64,000 nucleotides of DNA, taken from NCBI RefSeq assembly GCF_029227915.1, contig NC_079885.1:11977001-12041000 (forward strand). Reading direction: 5' to 3'. Position 1 is the stretch's first letter. Every line of letters starts with the position of its first letter. The DNA is from Hydractinia symbiolongicarpus (Eukaryota > Cnidaria > Hydrozoa > Anthoathecata > Hydractiniidae). Positions 23,501 through 34,378 of the stretch are shown one piece after another. The notes beneath the pieces are model-generated. The model was not told where the DNA came from and made no database searches. It saw nothing but the letters and a program-made list of their open reading frames with translations. The translations under genes were made by a program, and so were the position numbers.

Positions 23501-24524
23501 TTCAAGTTCACCAAAATCATGTCTTAGCCCTGTACTTAACCTGTCTGTCAAATTTACTCTCTACGCTTTTCGCTACCCATTCAATATTATCTGACCTATC
23601 GCTGGGCATATCGTCGCATGCATCCAACCTGCGCACACACTTCAACAACAGCTCATACAGCTCAAGGGTGATGCCTAATACAATATACAAAACAGGTGGA
23701 ACAACTCTGCTTAGATCCCTAATAGGAAAAATGACATCACCCACAATAGATTCATGATACCAGTTTTTCTTAAACCACCAGTGCGATCCTCGGCCAAATT
23801 TTCAAAGTAACTAGCCTCAAGATCTTTAACAGTTCTACGAGCTATGTCACAATGAAAAGGCGTGTGAGGTAACCCACGGTGGTTTTGAAGGTGAGTCAAT
23901 TCAACATAGTTCTTTACACTACGAAGCAGACTAACCCTGGTGACCAAGGACATCATCGATGAAATGAAAATCACCTCCAAGAAAAACCTTAACCTTATAC
24001 GCACGCAATGCAGTATAAAAAGGACGGGCGGAGCCGTGGATTTTTCTACGGGATAAAGAATAGTTCTTTACATTATGTTTTGTTTTTCTTTGTAAACTTT
24101 TATATCAAAAAAATCAAATAACTGAACATTCTTCTTTAATTTTATTTACGTTTAACTTGACATGTGACTAGTAACCATCGTTGTGTTAAAATTTTAAACC
24201 TGAACTATTTGTATTGTTTATTTGCTACGGAAAATGTTGATTTTTTTTAAATTATTCTTCAATTTGCTGGAATTAAATTTCTCCGAAGACCCTCCAAACC
24301 ACGAAATCTGTAAATTTATTTCATGTTATTTTTCAGGATGAATTGAGACTAGTATTTCTTATTTAATTTATTTATTTGTTTATTTTTTTTTAGTTTGCTT
24401 GCGTGTTCAATCCAATCCTCGTAATAGAATGGAATTCAAAGGCATATCACCCGAAAGAGCTTTCGCAGATTTCATCTTTGCTAACGTCATTTTACATTTG
24501 GTAGTGATGAATTTCATCGGTTAA
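20546..24524 (+). CDS. DAD1: DAD1, oligosaccharyltransferase subunit, two exons
   Basis: Exons are 20546-20762 and 24394-24524, joined GT-AG in phase 1, giving 115 residues, close to the usual about 113. The first exon holds the cytosolic N-terminus ([14 protein letters not shown]) and two hydrophobic segments with the hallmark [17 protein letters not shown]. The second supplies the conserved tail ([11 protein letters not shown] and [10 protein letters not shown]). Reading on past 20762 without splicing would give an 86-residue chimera lacking this tail, so the spliced form is clearly right. DAD1 is a small ER-membrane subunit of the oligosaccharyltransferase that N-glycosylates nascent proteins; its loss triggers apoptosis in mammals. 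The 3.6-kb intron contains diverged tandem repeats and a dead transposon gene on the opposite strand. Confidence 0.97.
21295..21970. repeat. Diverged ~165-bp tandem repeat array in the DAD1 intron
   Basis: The word TGTCCGAAAT or a variant recurs at 21306, 21477, 21638, about 21802 and 21957, spacings of 155-171 bp. Other words recur once per unit, such as ATGAAATTATGAT and TTGGGCC/TTTGGGACC. Copies are strongly diverged, suggesting an old array. Confidence 0.75.
22537..24000 (-). pseudogene. Decayed transposon-type gene with PHD-like finger, antisense in the DAD1 intron
   Basis: On the minus strand, pieces in at least three frames line up as one protein. An N-terminal part near 23935-24000 reads [17 protein letters not shown]. 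Next comes a [15 protein letters not shown] segment, then a PHD-like zinc finger at about 23290-23420 ([14 protein letters not shown] with a later FTCLKC pair). A helical region containing [12 protein letters not shown] and [11 protein letters not shown] follows at 22750-22860, and a terminal zinc-ribbon-like cysteine cluster (CVPC then CPYCGHC) ends at 22537. Frameshifts occur near 22760, 23205, 23540 and 23740. The text resembles a gene type I associate with repetitive genes of cnidarians, but I cannot name the superfamily. It is a broken mobile-element gene, not part of DAD1. Confidence 0.6.
24000..24063 (+). mobile_element. 3' end of a Helitron-like (HINE) element
   Basis: ACGCAATGCAGTATAAAAAG, GACGGGC and a hairpin-like GTGGATTTTTCTAC followed by TAGT match the 3' end of the element at 50424-50572. 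Only this terminal portion is recognised here. It directly abuts the antisense transposon gene. Confidence 0.55.
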
Positions 24525-25016
24525 GAGGGAGCGTAAAAATTATTTTGGATGCATTGTACTTTTGATGTCTTGTGAAGTAAAAATAGATGTTTTTTAATGA
24601 TGATAATTCTCGTGTTCATAAAATTCCACACTAAAACGTGTTGCTCTGGTACAGGCTTCTATGCTGATAATTCTTTTAAGCGAAAACAAGACGTATGATA
24701 TACGCAAACAACCTCGCCAAAAAAGTGTATAAAAAGCTGAAGTTAGACACGACATATTTTGCTATTCGGATAGGCAATAATATTGATAGAAAATTTCTCG
24801 AAATTTCAATTTTCGTTAGGTCAGTCTGTTAACACGTCCTCGCGGGCGAGATAGTAAAAAGAAAAAAAAAGTAAAAATAGTTACCAAGATGAGATTCGAA
24901 CACACGACTACTCCCGTGTCGGTGCTCAGAGAGGCAAAAATTTCCATTCTTGTAGGACACATTTGCGTTTTAATACAAGCTCACGAGCTTGTAAAAAGTT
25001 TCTTTTGCGGGAAATA
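24525..25016. other. Downstream region of DAD1, nothing recognised
   Basis: Short AT-rich stretch with no coding signal. At about 24888-24930 a GAGATTCGAACACACGAC word resembles a tRNA B-box on the minus strand, possibly a SINE remnant. Confidence 0.4.
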
Positions 25017-25571
25017 CAGTTAAACTCATGCAATTCGAATGATCTAGGGAATATTAAGATTTGTTCAGATTACATGAGTTTTCGAGTTATGTAAGACTTC
25101 AAGTTTTATCGGCCAAATTAAAAAAAAGTGTGTTACACAATGTATTAAGTCGTAAGTAAAGGTACGAGGTATTTTTGTAAGAATCATTTATCTTTTTAAC
25201 ATTAACTTTACATAGAATAACTATTTTTCAAAAAAAATCAGTAATAGAAGATTGCTTCTTTCTGTCAAATCTTTTTTGATTTTCTTCGAGACTTTCGATA
25301 CCAAGGGACTCACCTTCGAATCAGCTTCGAATCAGTTGTGAACAAAGCTAACCTTTTAGGGCTTTAATTTTCTCATTAACTTTATTTTGGTATGATGGAG
25401 ATAAAGCATTTGAATACGTAAAAGTATTGAAATCTAAGAATCTGAGTTAAGAAAAAATCCGACCTTGCAATATCCGAATTACATGAAGGAAAAATGACCA
25501 TTGGACCCAAGGATTTGTTCGATTTACCTGATTTTTCGAATTATGGAGTTCGAATTACATGAGTTCAGCTG
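25017..25571. mobile_element. Non-autonomous TIR element (CAGT ends, TA flanks)
   Basis: The ends are CAGTTAAACTCATGCAATTC and its imperfect inverted match GAATTACATGAGTTCAGCTG, flanked by TA at 25015-25016 and 25572-25573. Internal GAATTACATGA-like words repeat near both ends. Ends and TA target suggest the Tc1/mariner/pogo group. No transposase is present. Confidence 0.7.
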
Positions 25572-25615
25572 TATGTAAAGTTTGAAGTTACTTTTCTATT
25601 TCGCTTCAAATGTAT

Positions 25616-25858
25616 CATTTCGCGTGTAATAAATGTGGCGTTTTGCTACAATTTTTCGCGAATCGATCAAACTAAGATTAATCATTTCGCGTGTATTTAA
25701 TCTGGCCTTTGCTAGAAATGAATTATTTCTCGTGTATTTAAGCTGGCCTTCGCTGGAAATGAATTAATTCGCATGTATTTAAGCTGGCCTTTGCTAGAAA
25801 TTAATCATTTCGCGTGTATTGAATCTGGCCTTCGCTAGAAATGAATTATTTCGCGTGA
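25616..25858. repeat. ~41-bp minisatellite, about 5 copies
   Basis: A unit beginning ATTTCGCGTGTATTTAATCT and continuing GGCCTTTGCTAGAAATGAATT repeats with moderate divergence; the first copy is the most degenerate. Confidence 0.85.
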
Positions 25859-25859
25859 G

Positions 25860-27890
25860 CGTAGAGAAATTGTTAGACCTCAACCTTTGTTGTAAGCATC
25901 CGCCCTAACAAAAATCCGATAATACCCGGGTATTTGTTGCCTTCAGGGTTCCACTTTTAACTGCATTCCTGGAGTTCAACTGTCTTATTAAATCAAACTG
26001 AAGAATTTTTAAGAAACAATTTAGGAGTTAATTAATGCAACTAATGGAAAAAAATTAAGATTAACAAAAAAAATTGCGACGAAAAAAATACTTAGGCGGA
26101 CGAAATTTTCAGGCGATGAGGTGTAGTCGTGTCTTCACGTTACTAATTGTAGCGGTATTGTTAAAGCACAGTATGTAACTTTCACTTCTCCATAACTTTG
26201 ACTTTTTTACTTGTCCGTTGGACATTTTGCCGTCAATTAGTCTAAAATCCTTTTTTATTTTGAAATTTGAATGTCGCTTCTAATATTCGTCAGTCCCTTT
26301 TTGAGGAAAACTTTTTATTTAACCGTGCAATGTTTCGAAAAAAAGCTTCTGTCTTTTCACGTCCTCTCGAATAAACGCCCCTTCTTGTACTTTAATTTTG
26401 TAATCAACGTGTTCTTTTTTTAAACGTCTGAAAGGGGGGATTTATTTTTATTCATAATTTTTTTAGTGAAAAAATAAATTGCCAGCAAGATTATCATTTT
26501 TACAGTGATTTTTTACTGATAAACTGGACTTGATTTTACATTTTAAATCTGTCGCTATAAACAGGCTGAAGTTTTATGGATTTTAAACTATACGCCCTTC
26601 TTAAAACCCTTCCTCTCTGAGCTGATCCCTCACCCCAAAGTTGCATACAGACAAACACGTATATAAAACAGGTAAGGAAAACCCAAATATGATGTCACAG
26701 AACTGTTAGTGATGTACCTTTTGGTGCATGAACAAAGAATTCCGGTTGCGTACCCATACCCTTGTGTACCCACATTGGTACAACAACCATTTGAACAATG
26801 CTTGCTCAAAGTATGCTTATTTAAAGCCGTTGATTTACGTTATCTGTGGCCTAATGCTTCAATACTAATAAAATTAAGGGATATGAAGCTGTTTATTATC
26901 TGAAAACAACTTCGTTCCCAGCTCCTCTTGTCTCGCCGTCCCGATATAAAAATAGACAACAGGCGCTGAGAATGAGGCTGATCTGGCAAATGTATATCAC
27001 TGGGAAGGCATCCAAGCGCAACAGTTTATAATAAAATTTGGAAAATTTATCGGTAACAAAATTAGCACGGAGAAAAAGCTAATTTACCTATGGCTAAAAT
27101 AGCATGCAGGCAGAAAAAGGCGGCATATTTTTACCGCACAAGAATTGTACGTTGGATATGCTTGCTTCTAAGGAATTTTTTTTGCAAAGGTTTTTGCACA
27201 CAGTTTGATTCAAAAGTTTCGTCTCTAGTTCCACGCATGCTGCGGTTTTTTGGATTTTAAGATTTTTATGTTATTTTAAAATTAATCGCTCTGAGGTTAA
27301 AATAGACGCCTGATGAAGGTGAAAAACTGTTAAGAAGCTTAACTTTAAAGGGCTTTAAAAATCCTTGGGTATCTAAGGTCACTGACTGGATAACAATAGA
27401 TACAAGTGTTTTTTTTTGCTTACACGTGTGTTTTGACCCCGGTCCTCGATGTTTTAAGATTTATACTTATAATACGCTTATATTGCTTTATTGTTTTGTT
27501 CTTGTTTCATTCATATGAATCCCTTTTATCTTTTTTTGTTTGTTTTGGTTTTTACATGTAACTTTGAGCTTGTAGAGAAGAAAGAACGGTGTATGAAATA
27601 TTTTTGACAACTATCATTTTGACATCTGTCATCATTGATGTTTTTGATATTTTTATTATATCGCAAGTTACCGATCAAGCGCCTAATTTTTGTAACCAGG
27701 TGCTTATCTGAATAACAAAAACAAAAAGTGGAACAGAAACATACAATATAGTATTTGCTGTAATCTTGAAACCAAAGCTAAGTCACAACAGCAGATTCCT
27801 GGTGAAGTCACAGAAGTATAAAGTGTTGAGACAACCAAAGCAACTTCATGATCTTTTTCTTCGATGGTATTAAATAAAGACGTAGAAGGT
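25860..27890. other. Intergenic DNA, nothing recognised beyond short repeats
   Basis: Contains TAAACGCCCC-like words (26370-26380) and GACAACAGGCGCTGAGA (about 26955), both also found in the duplicated block at about 28997 and 29170. A TATTATTATTA run closes the region. No exon seen. Confidence 0.45.
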
Positions 27891-29170
27891 TATTATTATT
27901 ATTAATTTGTTATCATTTTCCAACCTTTATTTTCAGCGCCTGCTTAATTGGTAACATTTTCACGTATGTTTCTTGCACGAAGTTTTTGCTTTGGAAAATT
28001 TTATGTTTTATGAAAAATGCTCATGATGCTTAATCCTGATCAGAATCGGTATTTCAATGTGACGTCATGAAGAAGAGGGCGGTTTTTTTTGCTTTTCCCA
28101 GTAGTTATTAAAGAAAAGAGATAAAAAGTTTTTTTGTCGAAAAAAATAGGTCACATATATGATAGCTGCACCAGCTGTTCTTTCCATGTTGAGTGCATCT
28201 AATAATAACGAAGACAAATATTTTTTTAAGGATCAGCGCCACCTAAAGAAGTGGTCCGTTAAGAGCTTTTTTGCAGCTATATATAAATATACTAAATCTA
28301 AATTCAACAAAGCTTTTCATAAAGATAAAAAATATTATTTAAACAGTCGCAATAACAACGCGATTTTTATCGTGTTTTAATATATCTTTTTCTTGGTTTG
28401 TTTCAAGTAAAGAGGCCACAACCTTATTAATATTTTGACCAATAAAATTTCTATGTGCGGTTTGTCCTTGTTTGTGAGCGCGTTAACTTCTTAAAAACAC
28501 TTCGCTTTCTGTATGAAAAACTTAATTTTGATCATTCATTAATTAATATTGTTTAAAAATTACTCGTTGTTTACGTGACGCTAATAGATTAAATTAACAA
28601 AATAGTTTTCTATACACTTGCAAGGATTTACGAAACTGCATCAAAGAAGTAGCTAATATTTAAAAAAGTTGTATATATGGTATGAATACGGCGGTGTTGT
28701 GAAAATTTTATGTTATTAAATCTACTGGAAAGGATTTAAAGGTAGCAAGTTAAAATTTGTTTTTATCATTATTATTTTTATTATTCATCGTAATGCTTTG
28801 AATACACGTCCTCCCAACTAAATTTTCCTCTTTCAAGAATCTTTCTAGCATGATCTAATGTTGAATTTCAACAATAAAGATATTCATAAAAGCGCATTGA
28901 AATTATAAAGAAAAAACAGCTGATCAACCTTGTCCGCAAGGCATCTGGTATCTTTCTAACATCGGGACGGCGATATTTATCTCGCTGTTTTGATAAGACA
29001 ACAGGCGCTGAGAAAAAGGCTTTTAGCATATTGAAATTGACGATATTGATGATGTGAATAGATGAGAAAAAATGTATTTTATTGGCAAGAGAAAAAAACA
29101 AGAAAATTTTTAACGCCTCTCCTTTCCGAAAGCCCCACCTCGAATAAGCACCCTTTCCAAAAATCAAAAT

Positions 29171-29194
29171 ATAATAAACGCCCCGAGCGTTTAT
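29171..29194. repeat. Short hairpin in copy 1 (repeated in copy 2)
   Basis: AATAAACGC-CCCGA-GCGTTTATT forms a perfect 9-bp stem. The same hairpin lies about 3570 bases further on. It resembles a TAAACGCCCC repeat seen elsewhere in the window. Confidence 0.5.
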
Positions 29195-29422
29195 TCAAAG
29201 TATTCCGACAAGTGAATAACACAGCGTTTGAGTGATTAATCAACCTCGTTGGTTAGATGATATGGAGGTTCCATGTGTTCGATATTCACTTGAGCCTCTC
29301 TATTTTGCATTTTTATAAGAAAATTCAAGACAGATGAGAAACCTTGATTTTATGCGCTTTTTACACTGAATAATTTACGCACAAATTAACTAGCGTCACG
29401 TCGACTGGTTTGTTATTTATCA

Positions 29423-29505
29423 ATCTAGTCCCCAGGGTTCTTTTACGCCTATGATATTCTAAGGAAGAAAATCATAAACGTAGAAGAGTCCTAAGGACGA
29501 GGTTG
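29423..29505. mobile_element. hAT-like MITE within copy 1
   Basis: The ends AGTCCCCAGGGTTCTTTT and GAGTCCTAAGGACGAGGTTG are flanked by GTTATTTATCA at 29412-29422 and 29506-29516. In copy 2 the right half is gone: the 598-bp deletion begins at this element's right inverted repeat. Confidence 0.65.
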
Positions 29506-31286
29506 GTTATTTATCACAAAATACAACGTGGTAAAATGCAGGGAGATTCCGCCCGCCCCTTTTTCCACCCTAGTATCGTCGACCCTGCTCTAGAACTTTT
29601 GAATAGCATGTTTCTTACTTTCATGAAAAAATAAAAACCATTTTAAACAAATACATTTGTTTCTTGGCTCAACTTAATTTTCTTCCAATCCAAAGTCTGA
29701 GCACTCTCTTACGATACTTAAGTGGGTTTTGTTTATACTGTCACGTGATTTGAGCAACGCTTTAGCAATAACATGCATGACCTAAAATCACCCAAATTTA
29801 AATTATCGTACGTTTTTTGTACGCACCTAATTTATATAAATGTCAAGTCTGAGGTTTTTCGCTAAAAATTAAGAAAATATTAGAAACCTAGCGATCTTAA
29901 ATTCTTTCTGGAAAGATATCCTCCTAAATTCTTACATAAGGAACAGAAATAATCTAAATTACGAGAATGATATTTCCGAACAGTTTTATACATGTTAGAT
30001 GTTAGACATTCTTATAAAGCACGTGTACCTAGTTTAAAATTGCGTAATTGTAAACCGCTGAATATTTGGTCTTGAAACTGATCATGACCTCGATCCCAAC
30101 AGTCATGGCAAATCTCGATCTTCAGCTTTCTTACATGTGCGGTTTTAGTAGAACAATATTAAGATCTTCAAGATGTTATGTGAGACCAAATTGTAACAGA
30201 AACTGTAAAAACCTGCAAACAATAAGCTTTGATGATTTTACAACAAGGGGAAAATCTGAAAAGCTTTTCTAATTTATGTTGCAGTGTTTTAAGTTGCTCT
30301 TTTAAAGCACTTACTTAAAAAATGTTAATGAAGGGAGTTTGAGGACAAAGTTGGTACTCATTCCTGACAGATGTCAACGGCATCGCCCATAGGACTATTT
30401 GCTTTGATGTCAATGCACAATATTGAAGGTAGGTTGAAGTGATTTCTCAAAAGTGCGAAACGTAACAGTTGATATGTTTCTGCAGTGGTTAAACATACTA
30501 GATTAAAATACTTCACAAAGCTACCCCATGTTACTTTTTGTATTCTAAAGAAGTTTGAAAAACAAGCTCTGTTTAATAAAAATTTCCGAGGGAAAACATA
30601 GTGTATTTTTTAATAATACAAGATTATTATCATAATGAAAACAAAGTCTATAACGAATTGCATCACTTTGTAACATACACGTCATACGTTTTCAATAAAA
30701 CGACGTTTAACGTAAGCCATGAGTTTTTTAAATCCAAAACAATCACAACAAGATTATCATAATCCCGCGCTTAATTTTCTGCCATTATTAATTTTAATTA
30801 AATCGATTTGTTTGGCGCGAAGCTCGTAAGTGTACTCTCCTGTGTGTATACAACGATCATCCTCTAAAACCTGTTTACATTGAGACGAAATATGACCCCA
30901 CTTATTTTGAGGACCACTTTGTCACGTACGTACCAATGACATGCGTGATATTAAGTAAATAAATAAAGCAGTTGACTGAATTTTTTGTATATCTTTAGGA
31001 GATTTAAGTTAAGTGCTCGAGGAGTTTAAAAAAAACAAGAGGAAAGACGGTAAATATTTTTTTATTTTCAATAATTGTTACTTTATCTTCACAGCAACAC
31101 AGCAAATGATCAAAATAATATATAAGGTTTTTGTCTTTCGATATTTAAAATTAAACAGCTTTCTCAGCCGCTATTGTAATTTGTCAAAAAAATTGTTATT
31201 GTTATACTTGTATGAAAGATTTATCTTTGTATCAATTCAAACAACTTTTTATGTTTTTGTAGTTTCAGTTTTCTGGCTAACTTAAG

Positions 31287-31484
31287 ATGCATCCAGGACG
31301 CTTTCTTGTGTTCATCTGTTTCCTGGCAACATCATTGGCTATTAAGGATGTGCCATTCAAATATTTTAATTCCACTGCTATGAGAAGTCATTTAACAAGT
31401 CTCACGGTTTTCATCAAACATTTTGGTAGCGCGGGGAAATTCTTAGAGCCCCCAGGGCTTCTTGTTATTATTAATTTGTTATGA
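31287..31484 (+). pseudogene. Truncated carboxypeptidase exon 1 copy
   Basis: The first 40 codons are identical to CP-B, including the signal peptide [18 protein letters not shown]. Homology then stops at 31406 and the frame continues for 25 codons through unrelated filler and the start of copy 2 before a stop. The upstream sequence, with the same 5'-UTR acceptor site, is duplicated too, so it could still be transcribed. No zinc ligand or catalytic residue is kept. At most it encodes a 65-residue secreted peptide; more likely it is a dead duplication fragment. Confidence 0.85.
31407..31462. other. Filler sequence at the duplication junction
   Basis: About 56 bases separate the truncated exon from the start of copy 2 and match neither. 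They end in AGCCCCCAGGGCTTCTTG, which resembles the CCCCAGGGCTCTT end of the hAT-like MITE family here. Confidence 0.6.
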
Positions 31485-34378
31485 TTTTCCAACCTTTATT
31501 TTCAGCGCCTGCTGAATTGGTAACATTTTTCACGTATGTTTCTTGCACGAAGTTTTTGCTTCGGAAAGTTTTATGTTCTATGAAAAATGCTCATGATGCT
31601 TAATCCTGATCAGAATCGGTATTTCAATGTGACGTCATGAAGAAGAGGGCGGTTTTTTTTGCTTTTCCCAGTAGTTATTAAAGAAAAGAGATAAAAAGAT
31701 TTTTTGTCGAAAAAATTAGGTCACATATATGATAGCTGCACCAGCTGTTCTTTCCATGTTGAGTGCATCTAATAATAACGAAGACAAATATTTTTTTAAG
31801 GATCAGCGCCACCTAAAGAAGTGGTCCGTTAAGAGCTTTTTTGCAGCTATATATAAATATACTAAATCTAAATTCAACAAAGCTTTTCATAAAGATAAAA
31901 AATATTATTTAAACAGTCGCAATAACAACGCGATTTTTATCGTGTTTTAATATATCTTTTTCTTGGTTTGTTTCAAGTAAAGAGGCCACAACCTTATTAA
32001 TATTTTGACCAATAAAATTTCTATGTGCGGTTTGTCCTTGTTTGTGAGCGCGTTAACTTCTTAAAAACACTTCGCTTTCTGTATGAAAAACTTAATTTTG
32101 ATCATTCATTAATTAATATTGTTTAAAAATTACTCGTTGTTTACGTGACGCTAATAGATTAAATTAACAAAATAGTTTTCTATACACTTGCAAGGATTTA
32201 CGAAACTGCATCAAAGAAGTAGCTAATATTTAAAAAAGTTGTATATATGGTATGAATACGGCGGTGTTGTGAAAATTTTATGTTATTAAATCTACTGGAA
32301 AGGATTTAAAGGTAGCAAGTTAAAATTTGTTTTTATCATTATTATTTTTATTATTCATCGTAATGCTTTGAATACACGTCCTCCCAACTAAATTTTCCTC
32401 TTTCAAGAATCTTTCTAGCATGATCTAATGTTGAATTTCAACAATAAAGATATTCATAAAAGCGCATTGAAATTATAAAGAAAAAACAGCTGATCAACCT
32501 TGTCCGCAAGGCATCTGGTATCTTTCTAACATCGGGACGGCGATATTTATCTCGCTGTTTTGATAAGACAACAGGCGCTGAGAAAAAGGCTTTTAGCATA
32601 TTGAAATTGACGATATTGATGATGTGAATAGATGAGAAAAAATGTATTTTATTGGCAAGAGAAAAAAACAAGAAAATTTTTAACGCCTCTCCTTTCCGAA
32701 AGCCCCACCTCGAATAAGCACCCTTTCCAAAAATCAAAATATAATAAACGCCCCGAGCGTTTATTCAAAGTATTCCGACAAGTGAATAACACAGCGTTTG
32801 AGTGATTAATCAACCTCGTTGGTTAGATGATATGGAGGTTCCATGTGTTCGATATTCACTTGAGCCTCTCTATTTTGCATTTTTATAAGAAAATTCAAGA
32901 CAGATGAGAAACCTTGATTTTATGCGCTTTTTACACTGAATAATTTACGCACAAATTAACTAGCGTCACGTCGACTGGTTTGTTATTTATCAATCTAGTC
33001 CCCAGGGTTCTTTTACGCCTATGATATTCTAAGGAAGAAAATCATAAACGTAGAAGAGTCCTCGATCCCAACAGTCATGGCAAATCTCGATCTTCAGCTT
33101 TCTTACATGTGCGGTTTTAGTAGAACAATATTAAGATCTTCAAGATGTTATGTGAGACCAAATTGTAACAGAAACTGTAAAAACCTGCAAACAATAAGCT
33201 TTGATGATTTTACAACAAGGGGAAAATCTGAAAAGCTTTTCTAATTTATGTTGCAGTGTTTTAAGTTGCTCTTTTAAAGCACTTACTTAAAAAATGTTAA
33301 TGAAGGGAGTTTGAGGACAAAGTTGGTACTCATTCCTGACAGATGTCAACGGCATCGCCCATAGGACTATTTGCTTTGATGTCAATGCACAATATTGAAG
33401 GTAGGTTGAAGTGATTTCTCAAAAGTGCGAAACGTAACAGTTGATATGTTTCTGCAGTGGTTAAACATACTAGATTAAAATACTTCACAAAGCTACCCCA
33501 TGTTACTTTTTGTATTCTAAAGAAGTTTGAAAAACAAGCTCTGTTTAATAAAAATTTCCGAGGGAAAACATAGTGTATTTTTTAATAATACAAGATTATT
33601 ATCATAATGAAAACAGAGTCTATAACGAATTGCATCACTTTGTAACATACACGTCATACGTTTTCAATAAAACGACGTTTAACGTAAGCCATGAGTTTTT
33701 TAAATCCAAAACAATCACAACAAGATTATCATAATCCCGCGCTTAATTTTCTGCCATTATTAATTTTAATTAAATCGATTTGTTTGGCGCGAAGCTCGTA
33801 AGTGTACTCTCCTGTGTGTATACAACGATCATCCTCTAAAACCTGTTTACATTGAGACGAAATATGACCCCACTTATTTTGAGGACCACTTTGTCACGTA
33901 CGTACCAATGACATGCGTGATATTAAGTAAATAAATAAAGCAGTTGACTGAATTTTTTGTATATCTTTAGGAGATTTAAGTTAAGTGCTCGAGGAGTTTA
34001 AAAAAAACAAGAGGAAAGACGGTAAATATTTTTTTATTTTCAATAATTGTTACTTTATCTTCACAGCAACACAGCAAATGATCAAAATAATATATAAGGT
34101 TTTTGTCTTTCGATATTTAAAATTAAACAGCTTTCTCAGCCGCTATTGTAATTTGTCAAAAAAATTGTTATTGTTATACTTGTATGAAAGATTTATCTTT
34201 GTATCAATTCAAACAACTTTTTATGTTTTTGTAGTTTCAGTTTTCTGGCTAACTTAAGATGCATCCAGGACGCTTTCTTGTGTTCATCTGTTTCCTGGCA
34301 ACATCATTGGCTATTAAGGATGTGCCATTCAAATATTTTAATTCCACTGCTATGAGAAGTCATTTAACAAGTCTCACG
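31463..34378 (+). repeat. Tandem duplication, copy 2 with a 598-bp internal deletion
   Basis: Collinear with copy 1 but lacks the equivalent of about 29491-30088. The deletion joint at about 33060 has a 3-bp microhomology (CCT). The copy runs directly into the intact remainder of the CP-B gene. Confidence 0.95.

Larger units (their letters stand above)
27894..31406 (+). repeat. Tandem duplication, copy 1 (~3.5 kb)
   Basis: This block recurs at 31463-34378. The offset is 3570 bp up to about 29490 and 2972 bp after 30089, because copy 2 lacks 598 bp. The first ~250 bp carry several differences; most of the rest is essentially identical. Copy 1 ends inside the first carboxypeptidase coding exon, at the CTCACG of 31401-31406. 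Confidence 0.95.

Noticed and set aside
28159-28380. 73-codon open frame repeated identically at 31729-31950
   Set aside because: The identity comes from the recent whole-block duplication, in which non-coding DNA is equally identical. There is no domain, and it lies in an AT-rich region without splice context.
28868-29167. 99-codon minus-strand frame repeated at 32438-32737
   Set aside because: Same reason as above. The frame also overlaps a hairpin repeat and has no recognisable protein features.
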